A stretch of DNA of 64,000 bases from Methanobacterium spitsbergense (GCF_019931065.1 NZ_JAIOUQ010000002.1:1-64000); one strand, 5' to 3'. Positions 9,340 through 18,966 are shown, counted from the first letter of the stretch. The notes: generated from the letters alone by a model not told the origin. A program made the numbers and translations.

Positions 9340-11682
9340 ATTTATAGAATAAATAAATTTTCAATAAATGATCATAATTTAATGGTTTTTGCAGTTTTAA
9401 TAACATTATTAGGGGTTATTTTTGCTTTGGGTATGGGTAATGTTTCAGCTGCTCCGGGAGATACTATTTATGTTAATGGAAATAGTACTCTGGGAAATGA
9501 TGATTGGAATGGTGAATCTGCAACATATCAATCAGGTATAATCGGCCCGAAATATTCAATAAAAAACGCAACAGGAACAGTAAACACCAACGGACAAATA
9601 TACATAGCCCATGAACAATACAAAGGAATAAACAACACACAAATCACCATTGATAAAAACATGACAATTAATGGAGAAAGTCAAACAGACACCATAATAA
9701 ACGGAACCGGCACCAACTGGATATTCCATATAAACCCTGGAATAAACTTTACAATCAACAACCTAACACTAACCAACGCAACCACAACTAATAATGGTGG
9801 TGCTATCTACAATTATGGTACTTTGACAGTAAACAACAGTACTTTCACCAGTAACACCGCAACTGATTCTGGTGGTGCTATCTGCAATGATTATGGTGGT
9901 ACTTTGACTGTAAATAACAGTACTTTCACCAGTAACTCTGCAGCTTATTATGGTGGTACTATCTCCAATGATGGTACTTTGACTGTAAATAACAGTACTT
10001 TCACCAGTAACTCTGCAACTTATTATGGTGGTGCTATCTACAATTCTTATGGTACTGTGACTGTAAACAACAGTACTTTCACCAGTAACTCTGCAACTTA
10101 TTTTGGTGGTGCTATCATCAATCATGATGGTAGTGTGACTGTTAATGGCAGTACTTTTACCAGTAACACCGCAACTAATGGTGGTGCTATCTTCAACGAT
10201 ATCCAGCGTAGCGTGACTGTTAATGGCAGTACTTTCACCAGTAACACTGCAAATTCGGGTGGTGCTATATACAATCATTTTGGTACTTTGAATGTGAGTT
10301 TCTGTCGGATTGTAGGAAATACTCCAAATGATATATATTCTAGTGGAGGTTCTTGTGATGTTGATTATAATTGGTGGGGGTCTAATTTTGTGGGATCCGA
10401 TCCAGTTTCTGCAGGAAGAGTATCTGGGGCCTCTGTTTCTAAGTGGTTAGTTTTAACTACTACATCGGATCCGAATACCATTAATACTGGTGAAACATCA
10501 AATATCACAGCTGATCTGTTACATGATCAAGATGGTGTTTACCAAAACCCTACGGGTGGTCATGTTCCTGATGGAATTGTTGTTAACTTCGCAAGTGATG
10601 CATTAGGCACAGTTAATCCATTAACCGGTACTATGATTAATGGTGAAGCATCATCCATATTTACAGCAGGTTTAAATCCGGGAATATCTACAATAACATC
10701 AACGGTTGATGCAGAAACTGTAAATACAGATGTTACAATTAATGAAAATGTGCCTCCAGTTGTTACAAATACAGATCCGGTGAACAATGCAGTTAATGTC
10801 GCTTTGAATAAGGTTATAGGGATAGTATTTGACAGAAACATACAACTCGGAATGAACCCTTGGATAGAACTCTATGAAACAGGAACAGGAAACACCAAAA
10901 CATTCTCAACAAACATATTAGACAATGTATTATCCATAACACCATCCTCAATACTAGCACTAGGAACACAATATTCTGTTATCCTACACTCCAACAGTAT
11001 CACAAATCTAGCTGGAATTGGATTAACAGCCCCTTATACAACACGATTCACAACAGAGGCTGCACCAGTTGTTACCAGTACAAGTCCACTTTACAATGCA
11101 TTTAACGTCGCATTAAATAAGGTGATACAGATAACCTTTGATAAAGCCATACAACTCGGAACCAATCCATGGATCGAACTCAAAACAAGCAACAGTGGAA
11201 CAATAGTACCATACACAACAAACATAATAGGAAATGTACTATCAATAACACCTAACTCACTCTTAAATGCAGGAACTAAATACACAGTCATCCTACACTC
11301 CAACAGCATAACAGACATGCAAGGAAATGGTTTAAACACACCGTACACAACCATATTCACAACAACCTTACCACCAGTCGTAACAAGCACAAGTCCAATG
11401 AACAACGAAGTTAATGTGGCTGTAAATAAGGTGATACAAATCAACTTCAGCAAAGCCATCCAACTCGGAACTAACTCATGGATAGAACTCAAAAATCAAT
11501 ACGGACAAATAAAACCATACACAACCAGTATAAACGGTAACACACTGAATATAACAGCCAACGCAGCATTTGCAAGAGGAACAACCTACACAGTCATACT
11601 ACATTCAAACAGCGTTACAAGCACAGGCGGAGCAGGACTAACAACACCATACACAACAAAATTCACAACAACCACAACATAA
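9340..11682 (+). CDS. Secreted adhesin-like beta-helix protein with SbsA Ig-like repeats (probable ATT start)
   Basis: About 780 aa. A signal peptide is visible: a basic start, then a hydrophobic core LMVFAVLITLLGVIFALG and an Ala cleavage region at VSAA. Residues about 150-340 hold seven or so turns of a right-handed beta-helix with the motif NNSTFTSNTAT plus GGAI. Three repeats of about 95 aa follow (near 490, 580 and 680), each with P-V-V-T-x-T-x-P, N-V-A-x-N-K-V-I and Y-T-V-I-L-H-S-N-S, typical of SbsA-type Ig-like (Big_5) domains. No C-terminal anchor or sorting motif is present, so cell attachment may use the repeats. The first standard codon, TTG 9322, sits inside the ribosome-binding site GGAGGGGGTGG. 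I therefore infer the start at ATT 9340, giving I/M-Y-R-I-N-K. Confidence 0.85.
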   Translation: MYRINKFSINDHNLMVFAVLITLLGVIFALGMGNVSAAPGDTIYVNGNSTLGNDDWNGESATYQSGIIGPKYSIKNATGTVNTNGQIYIAHEQYKGINNTQITIDKNMTINGESQTDTIINGTGTNWIFHINPGINFTINNLTLTNATTTNNGGAIYNYGTLTVNNSTFTSNTATDSGGAICNDYGGTLTVNNSTFTSNSAAYYGGTISNDGTLTVNNSTFTSNSATYYGGAIYNSYGTVTVNNSTFTSNSATYFGGAIINHDGSVTVNGSTFTSNTATNGGAIFNDIQRSVTVNGSTFTSNTANSGGAIYNHFGTLNVSFCRIVGNTPNDIYSSGGSCDVDYNWWGSNFVGSDPVSAGRVSGASVSKWLVLTTTSDPNTINTGETSNITADLLHDQDGVYQNPTGGHVPDGIVVNFASDALGTVNPLTGTMINGEASSIFTAGLNPGISTITSTVDAETVNTDVTINENVPPVVTNTDPVNNAVNVALNKVIGIVFDRNIQLGMNPWIELYETGTGNTKTFSTNILDNVLSITPSSILALGTQYSVILHSNSITNLAGIGLTAPYTTRFTTEAAPVVTSTSPLYNAFNVALNKVIQITFDKAIQLGTNPWIELKTSNSGTIVPYTTNIIGNVLSITPNSLLNAGTKYTVILHSNSITDMQGNGLNTPYTTIFTTTLPPVVTSTSPMNNEVNVAVNKVIQINFSKAIQLGTNSWIELKNQYGQIKPYTTSINGNTLNITANAAFARGTTYTVILHSNSVTSTGGAGLTTPYTTKFTTTTT
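9787..10290 (+). repeat. Tandem coding repeat of the adhesin beta-helix
   Basis: Seven imperfect units of about 70-85 bp, each containing GGTGGTGCTATC and CAGTACTTTCACCAGTAAC. They encode the NNSTFTSN/GGAI turns. Unit identity is high enough for slippage or recombination to change copy number. It is not CRISPR: the units are in frame, of unequal length, and have no spacers. Confidence 0.85.
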
Positions 11683-11703
11683 AATAAAATTAAGCGAAAA
11701 TTA

Positions 11704-11742
11704 GAGGATTTAAAACTCCTCACATATTTTTTCTATTTTTTT
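11704..11742 (+). terminator. Adhesin gene terminator
   Basis: GAGGA (11704-11708) pairs with TCCTC (11717-11721), followed by two T-runs. It lies 22 bp after the adhesin stop codon. Confidence 0.55.
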
Positions 11743-11760
11743 TATGTAATAATGGATATT

Positions 11761-11960
11761 ATAGTTTGCGACATGGAAAATTTTATATTAGATGATGTTC
11801 ATAACGAGAACTCTCAAAAATCTATATAACAAATAAAACATTCCTAATTCAGAAATTCAAATCCAATTACGATGAAATAATCGAAAATAAAACATATCAC
11901 GAAAACTGGATAAAAAAATTTATAAAAACAAATTGTTAAAAATTTAATGTCGCACACTAT
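11761..11960 (+). mobile_element. 200-bp internally deleted IS derivative (MITE-like)
   Basis: Terminal inverted repeats of 14 bp with one mismatch: ATAGTTTGCGACAT at 11761-11774 and ATGTCGCACACTAT at 11947-11960. Inside the left end an ATG opens 18 codons (MENFILDDVHNENSQKSI) before a stop. Toward the right end another frame reads KTFLIQKFKSNYDEIIENKT and HENWIKKFIKTNC before a stop that abuts the right repeat. This looks like the two ends of a transposase gene with the middle lost. I cannot name the IS family or see a clear target duplication. It adjoins a copy of the dispersed repeat. Confidence 0.7.
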
Positions 11961-11990
11961 AGATTAAGTTTTAAAATACAGCTATTTTCT

Positions 11991-12219
11991 GATGGTATTC
12001 TCTAAGTATGAAAGATAGCCAAAAAATCTAAACTATTGACTTCGAAATAGTATTTTGCCTGCATTCTTACTTCTCAATGAATCTGTATTGGTGCTATAGA
12101 TCATGATCCATATATATAGGTTTACTTATAAAGTAATGTGTTTACTCATTTACACCTTCACTCATTTATACATTTACTCACTTACTATGTTATTTACTCA
12201 TAGGTGCTGTTAATTTGAG
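11991..12219 (+). repeat. Dispersed intergenic repeat, copy B (longest)
   Basis: About 230 bp: TTCTCTAAGTATGAAAGATA, then AAACTATTGACTTCGAAATA and GTATTTTGCCTG, then CTTACTTCTCAATGAATCTG, then GCTATAGATCATGATCC, then a run of degenerate TTACTCATTTAC words, ending in AGGTGCTGTTAATTTGAG. It shows the full order of boxes found in the other copies. It lies just past the 3' end of the kinase gene at 12249. Confidence 0.8.
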
Positions 12220-12248
12220 TATATCGTGTTTGCATAGTTAATTCCATC

Positions 12249-13901
12249 TTAACCTTTATTATAGTCTAATTCTTTGAAAGTGATTTTAAATTCTGTTCCA
12301 GTGGTTCGGTCTAGTTTTATGTTACCATCTATTTGGTCGGTTAAACTGTTTATTAATTGTAAACCTAGTGAATCTGTGTTCTGGAAGTCTATATCTTTGG
12401 GGAATCCTATTCCGTTATCTTTTACTGTGAATTCGTAGTGATCGTCTTTGGGATGGAATTTAACATTGATTTTTCCTCTTTTGCCCTCTGGAAAAGCGTG
12501 TGTTAGACTGTTGGTGATGAGTTCATTTACTATTAATCCTAAGGGTATTGCTGTGTTTATATCCAGAAGAACATCTTCAACATTAATATTTAGTTTTATA
12601 AGACAGGGTTTAGCCTCGTAGGTATGGAAAAGTTCATTGGCTAGTGAAGTGATGTAGTCACCAAAATCTATCCTTTTAAGATCAGTTGATTGGTACAATC
12701 GTTCATGTATAAGTGCCATGGACCGTGCACGGTTTTGACTTTCCTTGAAAATAACTTGAGATTCTTTATCTTTAATATAACCTGACTGCAGATTCAATAG
12801 GCTGCTTATGATCATCAAATTATTTTTGACTCTGTGATGGATTTCCTTGAGGAGCATTTCTTTTTCTTCAAGAGAGGTTTTTATCTCCTTTTCCATGTTT
12901 TCACGTTCTTTAATTTCCTCTTTTAGTAGGACATTAGCATTAGTTAACTCATTTGTTCGTTTTTTTACTGTTATCTCAAGATTATCCAAATTTTCTTTCA
13001 GTTGTTCTTCGGCCTTATCACGTTCAAAATCTGTTTTATTTAATGTAATGGCAAACCACAAGAATATTATGGTGTAGATTATTAATGTAGATAAAATAAG
13101 TATTGAAAGTCCAAATGAGGGATCGTATAATCCGGCTTTAACACCTAAATATGTGATAAATCCTATAATAATTGTAAAAATTATTAGAATTGGAAGAATA
13201 CGTTGAGTGAAATATGAACCAAGTTGATTACTAGTTAAATTAGAAACAAATCCTTGATCAGGCCGTGCAAATAAAATGCTTAAACTTGCCCATAACAATA
13301 ATAACACAGCATAAATGGCCACTCCCGTGAAATTAGGAATGTAATATAATTGAGGAGCACCATAAAGAAATCCTATTAACGGTAAAGCCACAACAAAAAC
13401 GGTGATAAGTGCAATAATTTGAGACCAGTTAACAGTTTTTGGTGTATTTCTACTCAAAAATAGCAGAGAAGGACCTATAAGAATAAAAGCAACAGCAACA
13501 TCTAATGCCATCCTATTAGGACTGGATGCGTATAATGCACCAGGAAGCTCTTTAAACAGTATTTGATCAATACCCAAATTTATGGCAAATAAATATTCAA
13601 TCAGGGTTAGAATTCCTATCAATGTTACTATAATAGCACTTATCTGAGCTATGCTGCGCATATTCCTCGTGGTTCTCTTTTTTTGCAATAACCACAGCGA
13701 AACCCCAAAGAAAATCAAGGCCACCGCGACATTAGTTTTTATGGTGGAACCCCCTATGCCAGGGCTTTTCAGGATGGAAATATCAAAAGCCCAACCCAAA
13801 AGAACCAGCAAGCCAGCCACTACTATTAAAATACTGGATAATTCAGGAAAATATCTAAACCGTTCAATCAAATCAGAGCCATCCACCATTACATCTACCA
13901 A
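12249..13901 (-). CDS. Membrane sensor histidine kinase (HisKA_2 type)
   Basis: 550 aa. Residues 20-285 hold about eight membrane helices forming an integral sensor, followed by a coiled coil (about 290-340). A HisKA_2 phosphoacceptor domain with [20 protein letters not shown] is centred near 355, and a HATPase_c domain follows with [15 protein letters not shown] (N box) and DNGIGFP. It should autophosphorylate in response to a membrane signal. The last 200 residues are nearly the same as those of the kinase at 44810-46789. The start is uncertain: TTG 13901 or ATG 13889 (MVDGSD). It follows the next kinase gene by 2 bp, so they form an operon. Confidence 0.85.
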   Translation of the reverse strand: MVDVMVDGSDLIERFRYFPELSSILIVVAGLLVLLGWAFDISILKSPGIGGSTIKTNVAVALIFFGVSLWLLQKKRTTRNMRSIAQISAIIVTLIGILTLIEYLFAINLGIDQILFKELPGALYASSPNRMALDVAVAFILIGPSLLFLSRNTPKTVNWSQIIALITVFVVALPLIGFLYGAPQLYYIPNFTGVAIYAVLLLLWASLSILFARPDQGFVSNLTSNQLGSYFTQRILPILIIFTIIIGFITYLGVKAGLYDPSFGLSILILSTLIIYTIIFLWFAITLNKTDFERDKAEEQLKENLDNLEITVKKRTNELTNANVLLKEEIKERENMEKEIKTSLEEKEMLLKEIHHRVKNNLMIISSLLNLQSGYIKDKESQVIFKESQNRARSMALIHERLYQSTDLKRIDFGDYITSLANELFHTYEAKPCLIKLNINVEDVLLDINTAIPLGLIVNELITNSLTHAFPEGKRGKINVKFHPKDDHYEFTVKDNGIGFPKDIDFQNTDSLGLQLINSLTDQIDGNIKLDRTTGTEFKITFKELDYNKG

Positions 13902-13903
13902 CC

Positions 13904-16048
13904 TTAAATCCTTTTTTTATATTTTAATTCTTTAAATGTGATTTTAAATTCGGTACCGTTATCAGTATTAAGTTTTAAATCTCCGTCCAACTGGTTTACA
14001 AGACTTTGTACTAGTTGCAGGCCGAGCTTTTCGGGATTTTCTAGTTTGATGTCTTTTGGTAGTCCTATTCCATCATCAGCTATTGTGATCGCCATGTTTT
14101 CAGGTTGAGATTTGAGTTTGATGGTTATGGTTCCTTCGGATTTAGGGAAGGCATGTTTAACGCTGTTGGTTATTAGTTCGTTGATGACGAGTCCTAGGGG
14201 TATGGCTGTGTCAATGTTGAGATTAGTATCTTCAATATCCAATTGGACTTTGATAGTTCCTATTTTTATTCCGTAAGTGCATAATATGTCGTACACGAGT
14301 TTTTCAATGTATTGCTTGAAATTGATTTCGGTTAAATTGGGTGATTGGTAGAGTTTCTCGTGAACCATAGCCATGCTTTTCACCCGACCTTGACTTTCCT
14401 TTAAAACATCCACTACCATGTCTTTCTTATCTATACAACCTTCTTGTAGGTGGAGTAAACTAGCGATTATCTGGAGATTGTTTTTGACCCGATGATGGAT
14501 CTCACGTAGAAGGACTTCTTTTTCAGCTAAAGATTTTTTTAATTGTTCTTCTGCTATTTTACGTTCTGTAATATCTTCAAATATTGTTGCAAATGTTCCT
14601 ATTGATGGTGAAAAAACGGATATACTAAAGTGTTTATCCATTGGTTCAAAGTAGGTTTCAAAGTGGGTTGGATTCCCTTTTTGAGCCACTTCGTAGTAAA
14701 TTTCTAGGTAGGGTGCTTTATCAGTGCCATAAATCGCCGAAGCTTTTTTCCCCAGAATTTCTTTCCTGCTAATTCCAAGAATTTCTTCATATGCACTGTT
14801 CACATCAACAATTTCGTAATCTACAGGATCGTAACTATCATCATAAATTAATTTATGGAAAGCCAAACCTTCAGTCATAGAGGAATAAAGTGTTCTGTAT
14901 CGTTTTTCACTATTTATAAGTGCTTTTTCAGCATTTTTACGCTCCGTGATGTCTTCTGATACACCTAGGAGGTATTGGGGATTCCCTTCCTTGTTAAAAA
15001 TAGGAATTTTCTTGGTGTGTAATATTCTTTGACCTAAATTCTTGTTTTCAATAGTTTCTTCGGGGATATCTAATAGTTTCTTGTTTTGAAGGACTTCTCT
15101 ATCTTTTTGTGTGAAAAAATCCGCTTCATTTTTTGGGAAAAAATCATAGTCAGTTTTACCAATCAATTCCTCTCTAGAATAACCCATTAATTCTTCCCCT
15201 GCTTTGTTAACCATTTCAAAATTAAGTTTGTCAGCACTTTTTATAAAAATCATGTTCGGAATATTTTCAACAATATTTTTCAGAAAATCTTCACTCTCAA
15301 GAAGTTCATTTTCAGCTTGTTTCCTTTCGGTGATGTCCTTGAATGTGACCACTGCCCCAATAATTTCATGGTCTTTGATTTGGGGATAAGACCAGTACTC
15401 CGCACTAAAAATCGTCCCATCAGCCATCATAAACTCTTCATCTGCCATATGAACATGTTTTCCAGTTTTAAAGCCTAAAATAGAAGTTTCGTATTGATGG
15501 ATCAGGTCATGTATATTCTTACCAATTAATTCATTGGGGTTATCATACCCCAAAATGTTAAGAGAAGAAGTATTGCAAAATGTGCAGAGACCCTCAAGAT
15601 CGATCCCAAAAATACCTTCAGCCGTCGAATTAAGTATAAGGCGAAGATTGTATTCACTTTCTTTCAATTCATTTTCCATCTGGCTTTTGTAAAGTGCAAG
15701 TTCTATAGCATATTTAAGTTCTATACGATTGTAGGGTTTAATTATAATTCCATAGGGTTCTGTGTGTTTGGCTCTTTCGATTGTAGACTCTTCAGAATGA
15801 GCAGTTATAAATATAACAGGCATATTATGCTCTTTAATCTTAGAAGCAACATCAATACCATCACTATCTCCGATAAGAACCACATCAATCAAAATAAGAT
15901 CGGGCATTATTTCTAAAGCTTTCTCTACAGCTTCTTCGCCACTAGAAGCGACATAAGGAACCTCATAACCAAAAAATTCTAATGTACGCTTAATATCCAT
16001 GGCTTCTATGTTCTCATCTTCTACTAATAGAATTTTAACATCTGCCAT
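13904..16048 (-). CDS. Hybrid response regulator / PAS sensor histidine kinase
   Basis: About 714 aa from the ATG of [13 protein letters not shown], which follows AGGTTATTAATA. An in-frame ATG ten codons upstream (16078) lacks this spacing. An N-terminal receiver domain (1-120; acidic pair E-D near 10, phosphoacceptor D in LILIDV, K in IIKPYN) is followed by three PAS/PAC units, each ending in DITERK. HisKA_2 ([20 protein letters not shown]) and HATPase_c come last. A receiver at the N-terminus suggests this kinase is an intermediate in a phosphorelay. The receiver is almost identical to that of the kinase at 40623. It is co-transcribed with the membrane kinase downstream. Confidence 0.87.
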   Translation of the reverse strand: MADVKILLVEDENIEAMDIKRTLEFFGYEVPYVASSGEEAVEKALEIMPDLILIDVVLIGDSDGIDVASKIKEHNMPVIFITAHSEESTIERAKHTEPYGIIIKPYNRIELKYAIELALYKSQMENELKESEYNLRLILNSTAEGIFGIDLEGLCTFCNTSSLNILGYDNPNELIGKNIHDLIHQYETSILGFKTGKHVHMADEEFMMADGTIFSAEYWSYPQIKDHEIIGAVVTFKDITERKQAENELLESEDFLKNIVENIPNMIFIKSADKLNFEMVNKAGEELMGYSREELIGKTDYDFFPKNEADFFTQKDREVLQNKKLLDIPEETIENKNLGQRILHTKKIPIFNKEGNPQYLLGVSEDITERKNAEKALINSEKRYRTLYSSMTEGLAFHKLIYDDSYDPVDYEIVDVNSAYEEILGISRKEILGKKASAIYGTDKAPYLEIYYEVAQKGNPTHFETYFEPMDKHFSISVFSPSIGTFATIFEDITERKIAEEQLKKSLAEKEVLLREIHHRVKNNLQIIASLLHLQEGCIDKKDMVVDVLKESQGRVKSMAMVHEKLYQSPNLTEINFKQYIEKLVYDILCTYGIKIGTIKVQLDIEDTNLNIDTAIPLGLVINELITNSVKHAFPKSEGTITIKLKSQPENMAITIADDGIGLPKDIKLENPEKLGLQLVQSLVNQLDGDLKLNTDNGTEFKITFKELKYKKRI

Positions 16049-16304
16049 TATTAATAACCTATAACATTGTATGTACAAACTCCTATTTGCTATTATGGTG
16101 CTAGATAAATAATTAAAATTAACTTATCATATTAAATTTGTATTTGAAGTATTTTTTTTAACATGTACCCCCTCTGTCGTGCAATTATTTACATGTCTGT
16201 AGAGTGACTTTTTGACATTTTAAATAAAATAAGTATGCAAGTGTTGTTAAAAAGATTTTCCAGATTATTTGGTGAATAATATATGATTACTCAAGATATT
16301 ATGA

Positions 16305-16463
16305 AAACTATTGATTTATAAATAATATTTTACCTGTGTATGTATCAAGTATCACATATATGACTTTACTTATAAATGAATGCATTTACTTATATATACA
16401 CTCATTTATTCATATATTTAGATATTGAATATATTATTTAATTAGAGGTGCTGTTAATTTAAA
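16305..16463 (+). repeat. Dispersed intergenic repeat, copy C
   Basis: It starts AAACTATTGATTTATAAATA and passes through CACATATATGACTTTACTTA and ATGAATGCATTTACTTATAT. It ends AGAGGTGCTGTTAATTTAAA. It lies between the receiver-kinase start and the zinc-ribbon gene. Confidence 0.75.
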
Positions 16464-16488
16464 CTATGTCTCGGTATATCTATAATTC

Positions 16489-16671
16489 TTAAGGTTCATC
16501 ATAAAATATTTCTTTACATTCTAAACAATAATTTGATTTATAATTGCTTTTAAACATTGTACCACAACCTTTACAAATAATTTGTCTTAGGGAAGAGTTT
16601 TTATCATTATTTAAAGAAAGTGGACATTTCCAGTCCATTTTTCTTTTCTCTTCATTTTTTTCTTTTATCAA
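16489..16671 (-). CDS. Small zinc-ribbon protein
   Basis: 60 aa with CxxC pairs CKGC and CLEC plus an earlier lone Cys in WKCPLSL, predicting a zinc ribbon or rubredoxin-like knuckle. It is a paralog of the 64-aa protein at 18772: both share WKC, SL-E/R-x-I-x-C-K-x-C-G, F-K-x-N and Y-C-x-x-C. The start is TTG at 16671 after GGGGAGTTATCTAA. The stop of the cupin gene is 24 bp upstream on the same strand, suggesting one transcript. Role unknown; a redox or metal-handling partner is plausible from context. Confidence 0.7.
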   Translation of the reverse strand: MIKEKNEEKRKMDWKCPLSLNNDKNSSLRQIICKGCGTMFKSNYKSNYCLECKEIFYDEP

Positions 16672-16695
16672 ATTAGATAACTCCCCAAATTTTTT

Positions 16696-17034
16696 TTATA
16701 CGATTTTTGTAGATTTATTGGGTCTTGGAACTTTGACTATTAATATTCTCAGATCGTTTTGTCCTTTATTGTACCATGTATGAGGGGTTTTGGCAGGACT
16801 TTCAATCAGAGAATCTTTATTTACCTTTTCTTTTTCATCTCCAATTTCAACTATACCCTCACCCTCCAGAACATAGAAAAACACATCAACAGGGGTGCTA
16901 TGTTTTTTTAAGGATTCTCCAGGTTTAATGGTCATGTGAACGACAACAGCATTTTCTGTATCATATATTTTACGTGCATCCACTCCGTGAGGGTTAGGAG
17001 AGCATTTAATGTCTGCAATTTTAGATATTTTCAT
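16696..17034 (-). CDS. Cupin-domain protein
   Basis: 112-aa single-domain cupin. The first cupin motif region, KPGESLKKHSTPVDVFFYVLEGEG, carries the His and the Glu-containing end. The second, SPAKTPHTWYN, has the His of motif 2. These residues normally bind one divalent metal in the barrel. No substrate can be assigned. It starts at ATG after AGGTGATAAA, 15 bp past the polyferredoxin gene stop, and so is in an operon with its neighbours. Confidence 0.8.
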   Translation of the reverse strand: MKISKIADIKCSPNPHGVDARKIYDTENAVVVHMTIKPGESLKKHSTPVDVFFYVLEGEGIVEIGDEKEKVNKDSLIESPAKTPHTWYNKGQNDLRILIVKVPRPNKSTKIV

Positions 17035-17049
17035 TTTATCACCTATTTT

Positions 17050-17775
17050 TTAATCTTTAGCTGTGAATGAATAATTAATTGCATCTTTAGGGCATTGATC
17101 TATACATTCACCACACAATATGCAATTTAAGTCATTCATAGTACTGTTACTAACCATCTGGTTAACATCTAAACCCATTGGACATGATTTATCACATAAT
17201 TTACAGTTCGAACAGTTAATGTGGGTTGATTTTAATTGTAAGGAGGGTATTCTAATTTTTCTACCAATTTTGGATCCTATTGTTAAAAACACACCTTGAG
17301 GACATAGATATCTACAAAATGCTCTACTTCCAAATAGTATTGATAATAAGCTAATGGTAATTATTGAAATAGTTATGAGAATAACCAATTGTAAATTGCC
17401 ATTTGAAGCAAACAAATCAATGTTTTTTGCTACTCCCAAATTAAAAATTAAAAATGAAACCAATAGAAGGAATATTACAAATACAAAATATCTTATTTTA
17501 TTTGCTTTTTCAGATTTAGGCTTCTTTTTTAAAACATGAAATCCTAAAATTTCTTGTAACGCCCCATATGGGCAAGTGTAGCCACATGATAATGATCTGC
17601 CCATAAATAGCGATAGAATGAACCATGCTGCAAAAATAATAACGCTCGCTGTGATAATACCATTACTAATTCCCCAAACCATTAAGATGGGTGAATATAC
17701 ATTTAATAATATTGGCAAAGTTAGTACTAAGGCTATTAAAATATAGATTCGTAAACGTATTTTATGTTTTTTCAT
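17050..17775 (-). CDS. NapH-like membrane polyferredoxin
   Basis: 241 aa from the ATG that follows GGAGGTAATTTA; an upstream in-frame ATG (17820) would add 15 residues but has no such signal. Four or more membrane helices lie in residues 8-160, with two CxxxCP loops: CGYTCPYGALQ and CRYLCPQGVF. The C-terminus holds two 4Fe-4S sites, CSNCKLCDKSCPMG and CILCGECIDQCP. This is the layout of NapH/CcoG-related electron-transfer proteins, which pass electrons between membrane and soluble carriers. It probably forms an operon with the cupin and zinc-ribbon genes. The divergent TrmB regulator may control it. Confidence 0.85.
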   Translation of the reverse strand: MKKHKIRLRIYILIALVLTLPILLNVYSPILMVWGISNGIITASVIIFAAWFILSLFMGRSLSCGYTCPYGALQEILGFHVLKKKPKSEKANKIRYFVFVIFLLLVSFLIFNLGVAKNIDLFASNGNLQLVILITISIITISLLSILFGSRAFCRYLCPQGVFLTIGSKIGRKIRIPSLQLKSTHINCSNCKLCDKSCPMGLDVNQMVSNSTMNDLNCILCGECIDQCPKDAINYSFTAKD

Positions 17776-17955
17776 TAAATTACCTCCAATTTTGATAGCA
17801 TTCGCTAGGATAACAATCAAAACTGTATTTAATTCAAAAATAACTTGGTGTGGATTTCATTCAGTTATTTTCTAATATTTAGATCAGATATCCGCAACAT
17901 ATAAATGTTTTTTCACTAAACCTGTATAAAGTAAGAAAATAAAGGAGGGATTTTC

Positions 17956-18750
17956 ATTCCAATAAAACAAGCCACGATAAATGCATTAAAAATATTAGGA
18001 CTTACTGACTATGAATCTAAAGCATATCTATCCTTAACTTCTTTAATATCCGCTACTGCTTCAGAAATAAGCGAAGATTCCGGTGTGCCACTTTCGAGAA
18101 CATATGATATACTAAAAAGCTTACATAAAAAAGGATTTTTAGAAATTACAAGAGGAAAACCTTTGATATATAGAGTTGTGCCTCCACAAGATGTTTTTGA
18201 AAAATCAAGAATGAAAATAAAAGAAGAACTCGATGAAGCTGAATCAGAAGTTATAAACATCTATGAAAGTCAAATATCTAAATCTCCCGCCCCTATATGG
18301 TTGATTTATGGTTCGGATAAGATTGTAAAAAAAGAGATAAAAATCATTGGTCGTGCTAAGAGTACATTGCACATTGCAGCAGGTTTTATGTTTCATGAAG
18401 AAGTTGAAAAATTAAATGAAGCTTTGAATAAATCATTAAAAAGAGGAGTTCAGATTAGGATAATAGCAGCACCCTACAACATTACTGATGATGAAAAAAT
18501 AGACATCTCTGAAGATATTAAAAAATTAGATTGTGAAATCAAGACATTCCAAATACCATTCATAAAGGCAATTATCAGAGATAAAAAAGAGATGCTATTA
18601 ATATTCTGTAAATTTAAGGATGGAAGTGTAATATCCCAAACAGCGATAGGTGTGTGGAATCAGTATACAGAATTCGTAGAAACGATAACCGATTTATATA
18701 ACCTTGTATGGACCATGGACCTCTTCAACATGACTACAGATTATAAATAG
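17956..18750 (+). CDS. TrmB-family transcriptional regulator (non-ATG start)
   Basis: About 264 aa. The N-terminal winged helix reads LKILGLTDYESKAYLSL, then ATASEISEDSGVPLSRTYDI, then L-H-K-K-G-F-L-E; the C-terminal part is the TrmB sensor-like domain (about 110-255). The first ATG/GTG/TTG, GTG 18085, would delete half of the DNA-binding domain. The frame is open upstream to a GGAGGG at 17944-17949, followed by in-frame ATT (17956) and ATA (17962), so initiation at one of these is inferred. TrmB proteins usually sense sugars or redox state. This one is divergent from the NapH-like operon, which is its likely target. Confidence 0.85.
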   Translation: MPIKQATINALKILGLTDYESKAYLSLTSLISATASEISEDSGVPLSRTYDILKSLHKKGFLEITRGKPLIYRVVPPQDVFEKSRMKIKEELDEAESEVINIYESQISKSPAPIWLIYGSDKIVKKEIKIIGRAKSTLHIAAGFMFHEEVEKLNEALNKSLKRGVQIRIIAAPYNITDDEKIDISEDIKKLDCEIKTFQIPFIKAIIRDKKEMLLIFCKFKDGSVISQTAIGVWNQYTEFVETITDLYNLVWTMDLFNMTTDYK

Positions 18751-18771
18751 ACTCCTATCTTTTGAATAATT

Positions 18772-18966
18772 TTAATGTTTTTTCTCGCAATCAAAGCAAT
18801 ATTCAACATCCCTGTTAGTCTTGAAAACTTTACCGCAATCTTTGCATGCAATCTCTTTTAGTGAACATTCTTTGTCCACTATATCCAGAGAACATGAACA
18901 TTTCCATCCCATTTTACCTTTTAATTTCTGTTCAAATGCTTTGTCTTCATCTACTTCTTTAACCAT
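18772..18966 (-). CDS. Small zinc-ribbon protein, paralog of 16489
   Basis: 64 aa with WKCSCSL, CKDCG and YCFDCEKK: two or three CxxC-type knuckles. It is a close paralog of the 60-aa protein at 16489, but on the other side of the TrmB gene and convergent with it (21 bp between stops). The ATG follows TTGGAGGGAATTAA. Its upstream region carries a palindromic operator-like sequence (19083-19117). Confidence 0.7.
   Translation of the reverse strand: MVKEVDEDKAFEQKLKGKMGWKCSCSLDIVDKECSLKEIACKDCGKVFKTNRDVEYCFDCEKKH

Noticed and set aside
9769..10278. Long minus-strand open frame opposite the adhesin repeats
   Set aside because: Its low-complexity repeats mirror the plus-strand tandem units, and it has no start signal. 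It is a shadow of the adhesin gene.
9787..10290. Possible CRISPR array
   Set aside because: The units are in frame, of unequal length, without unique spacers, and encode beta-helix turns.
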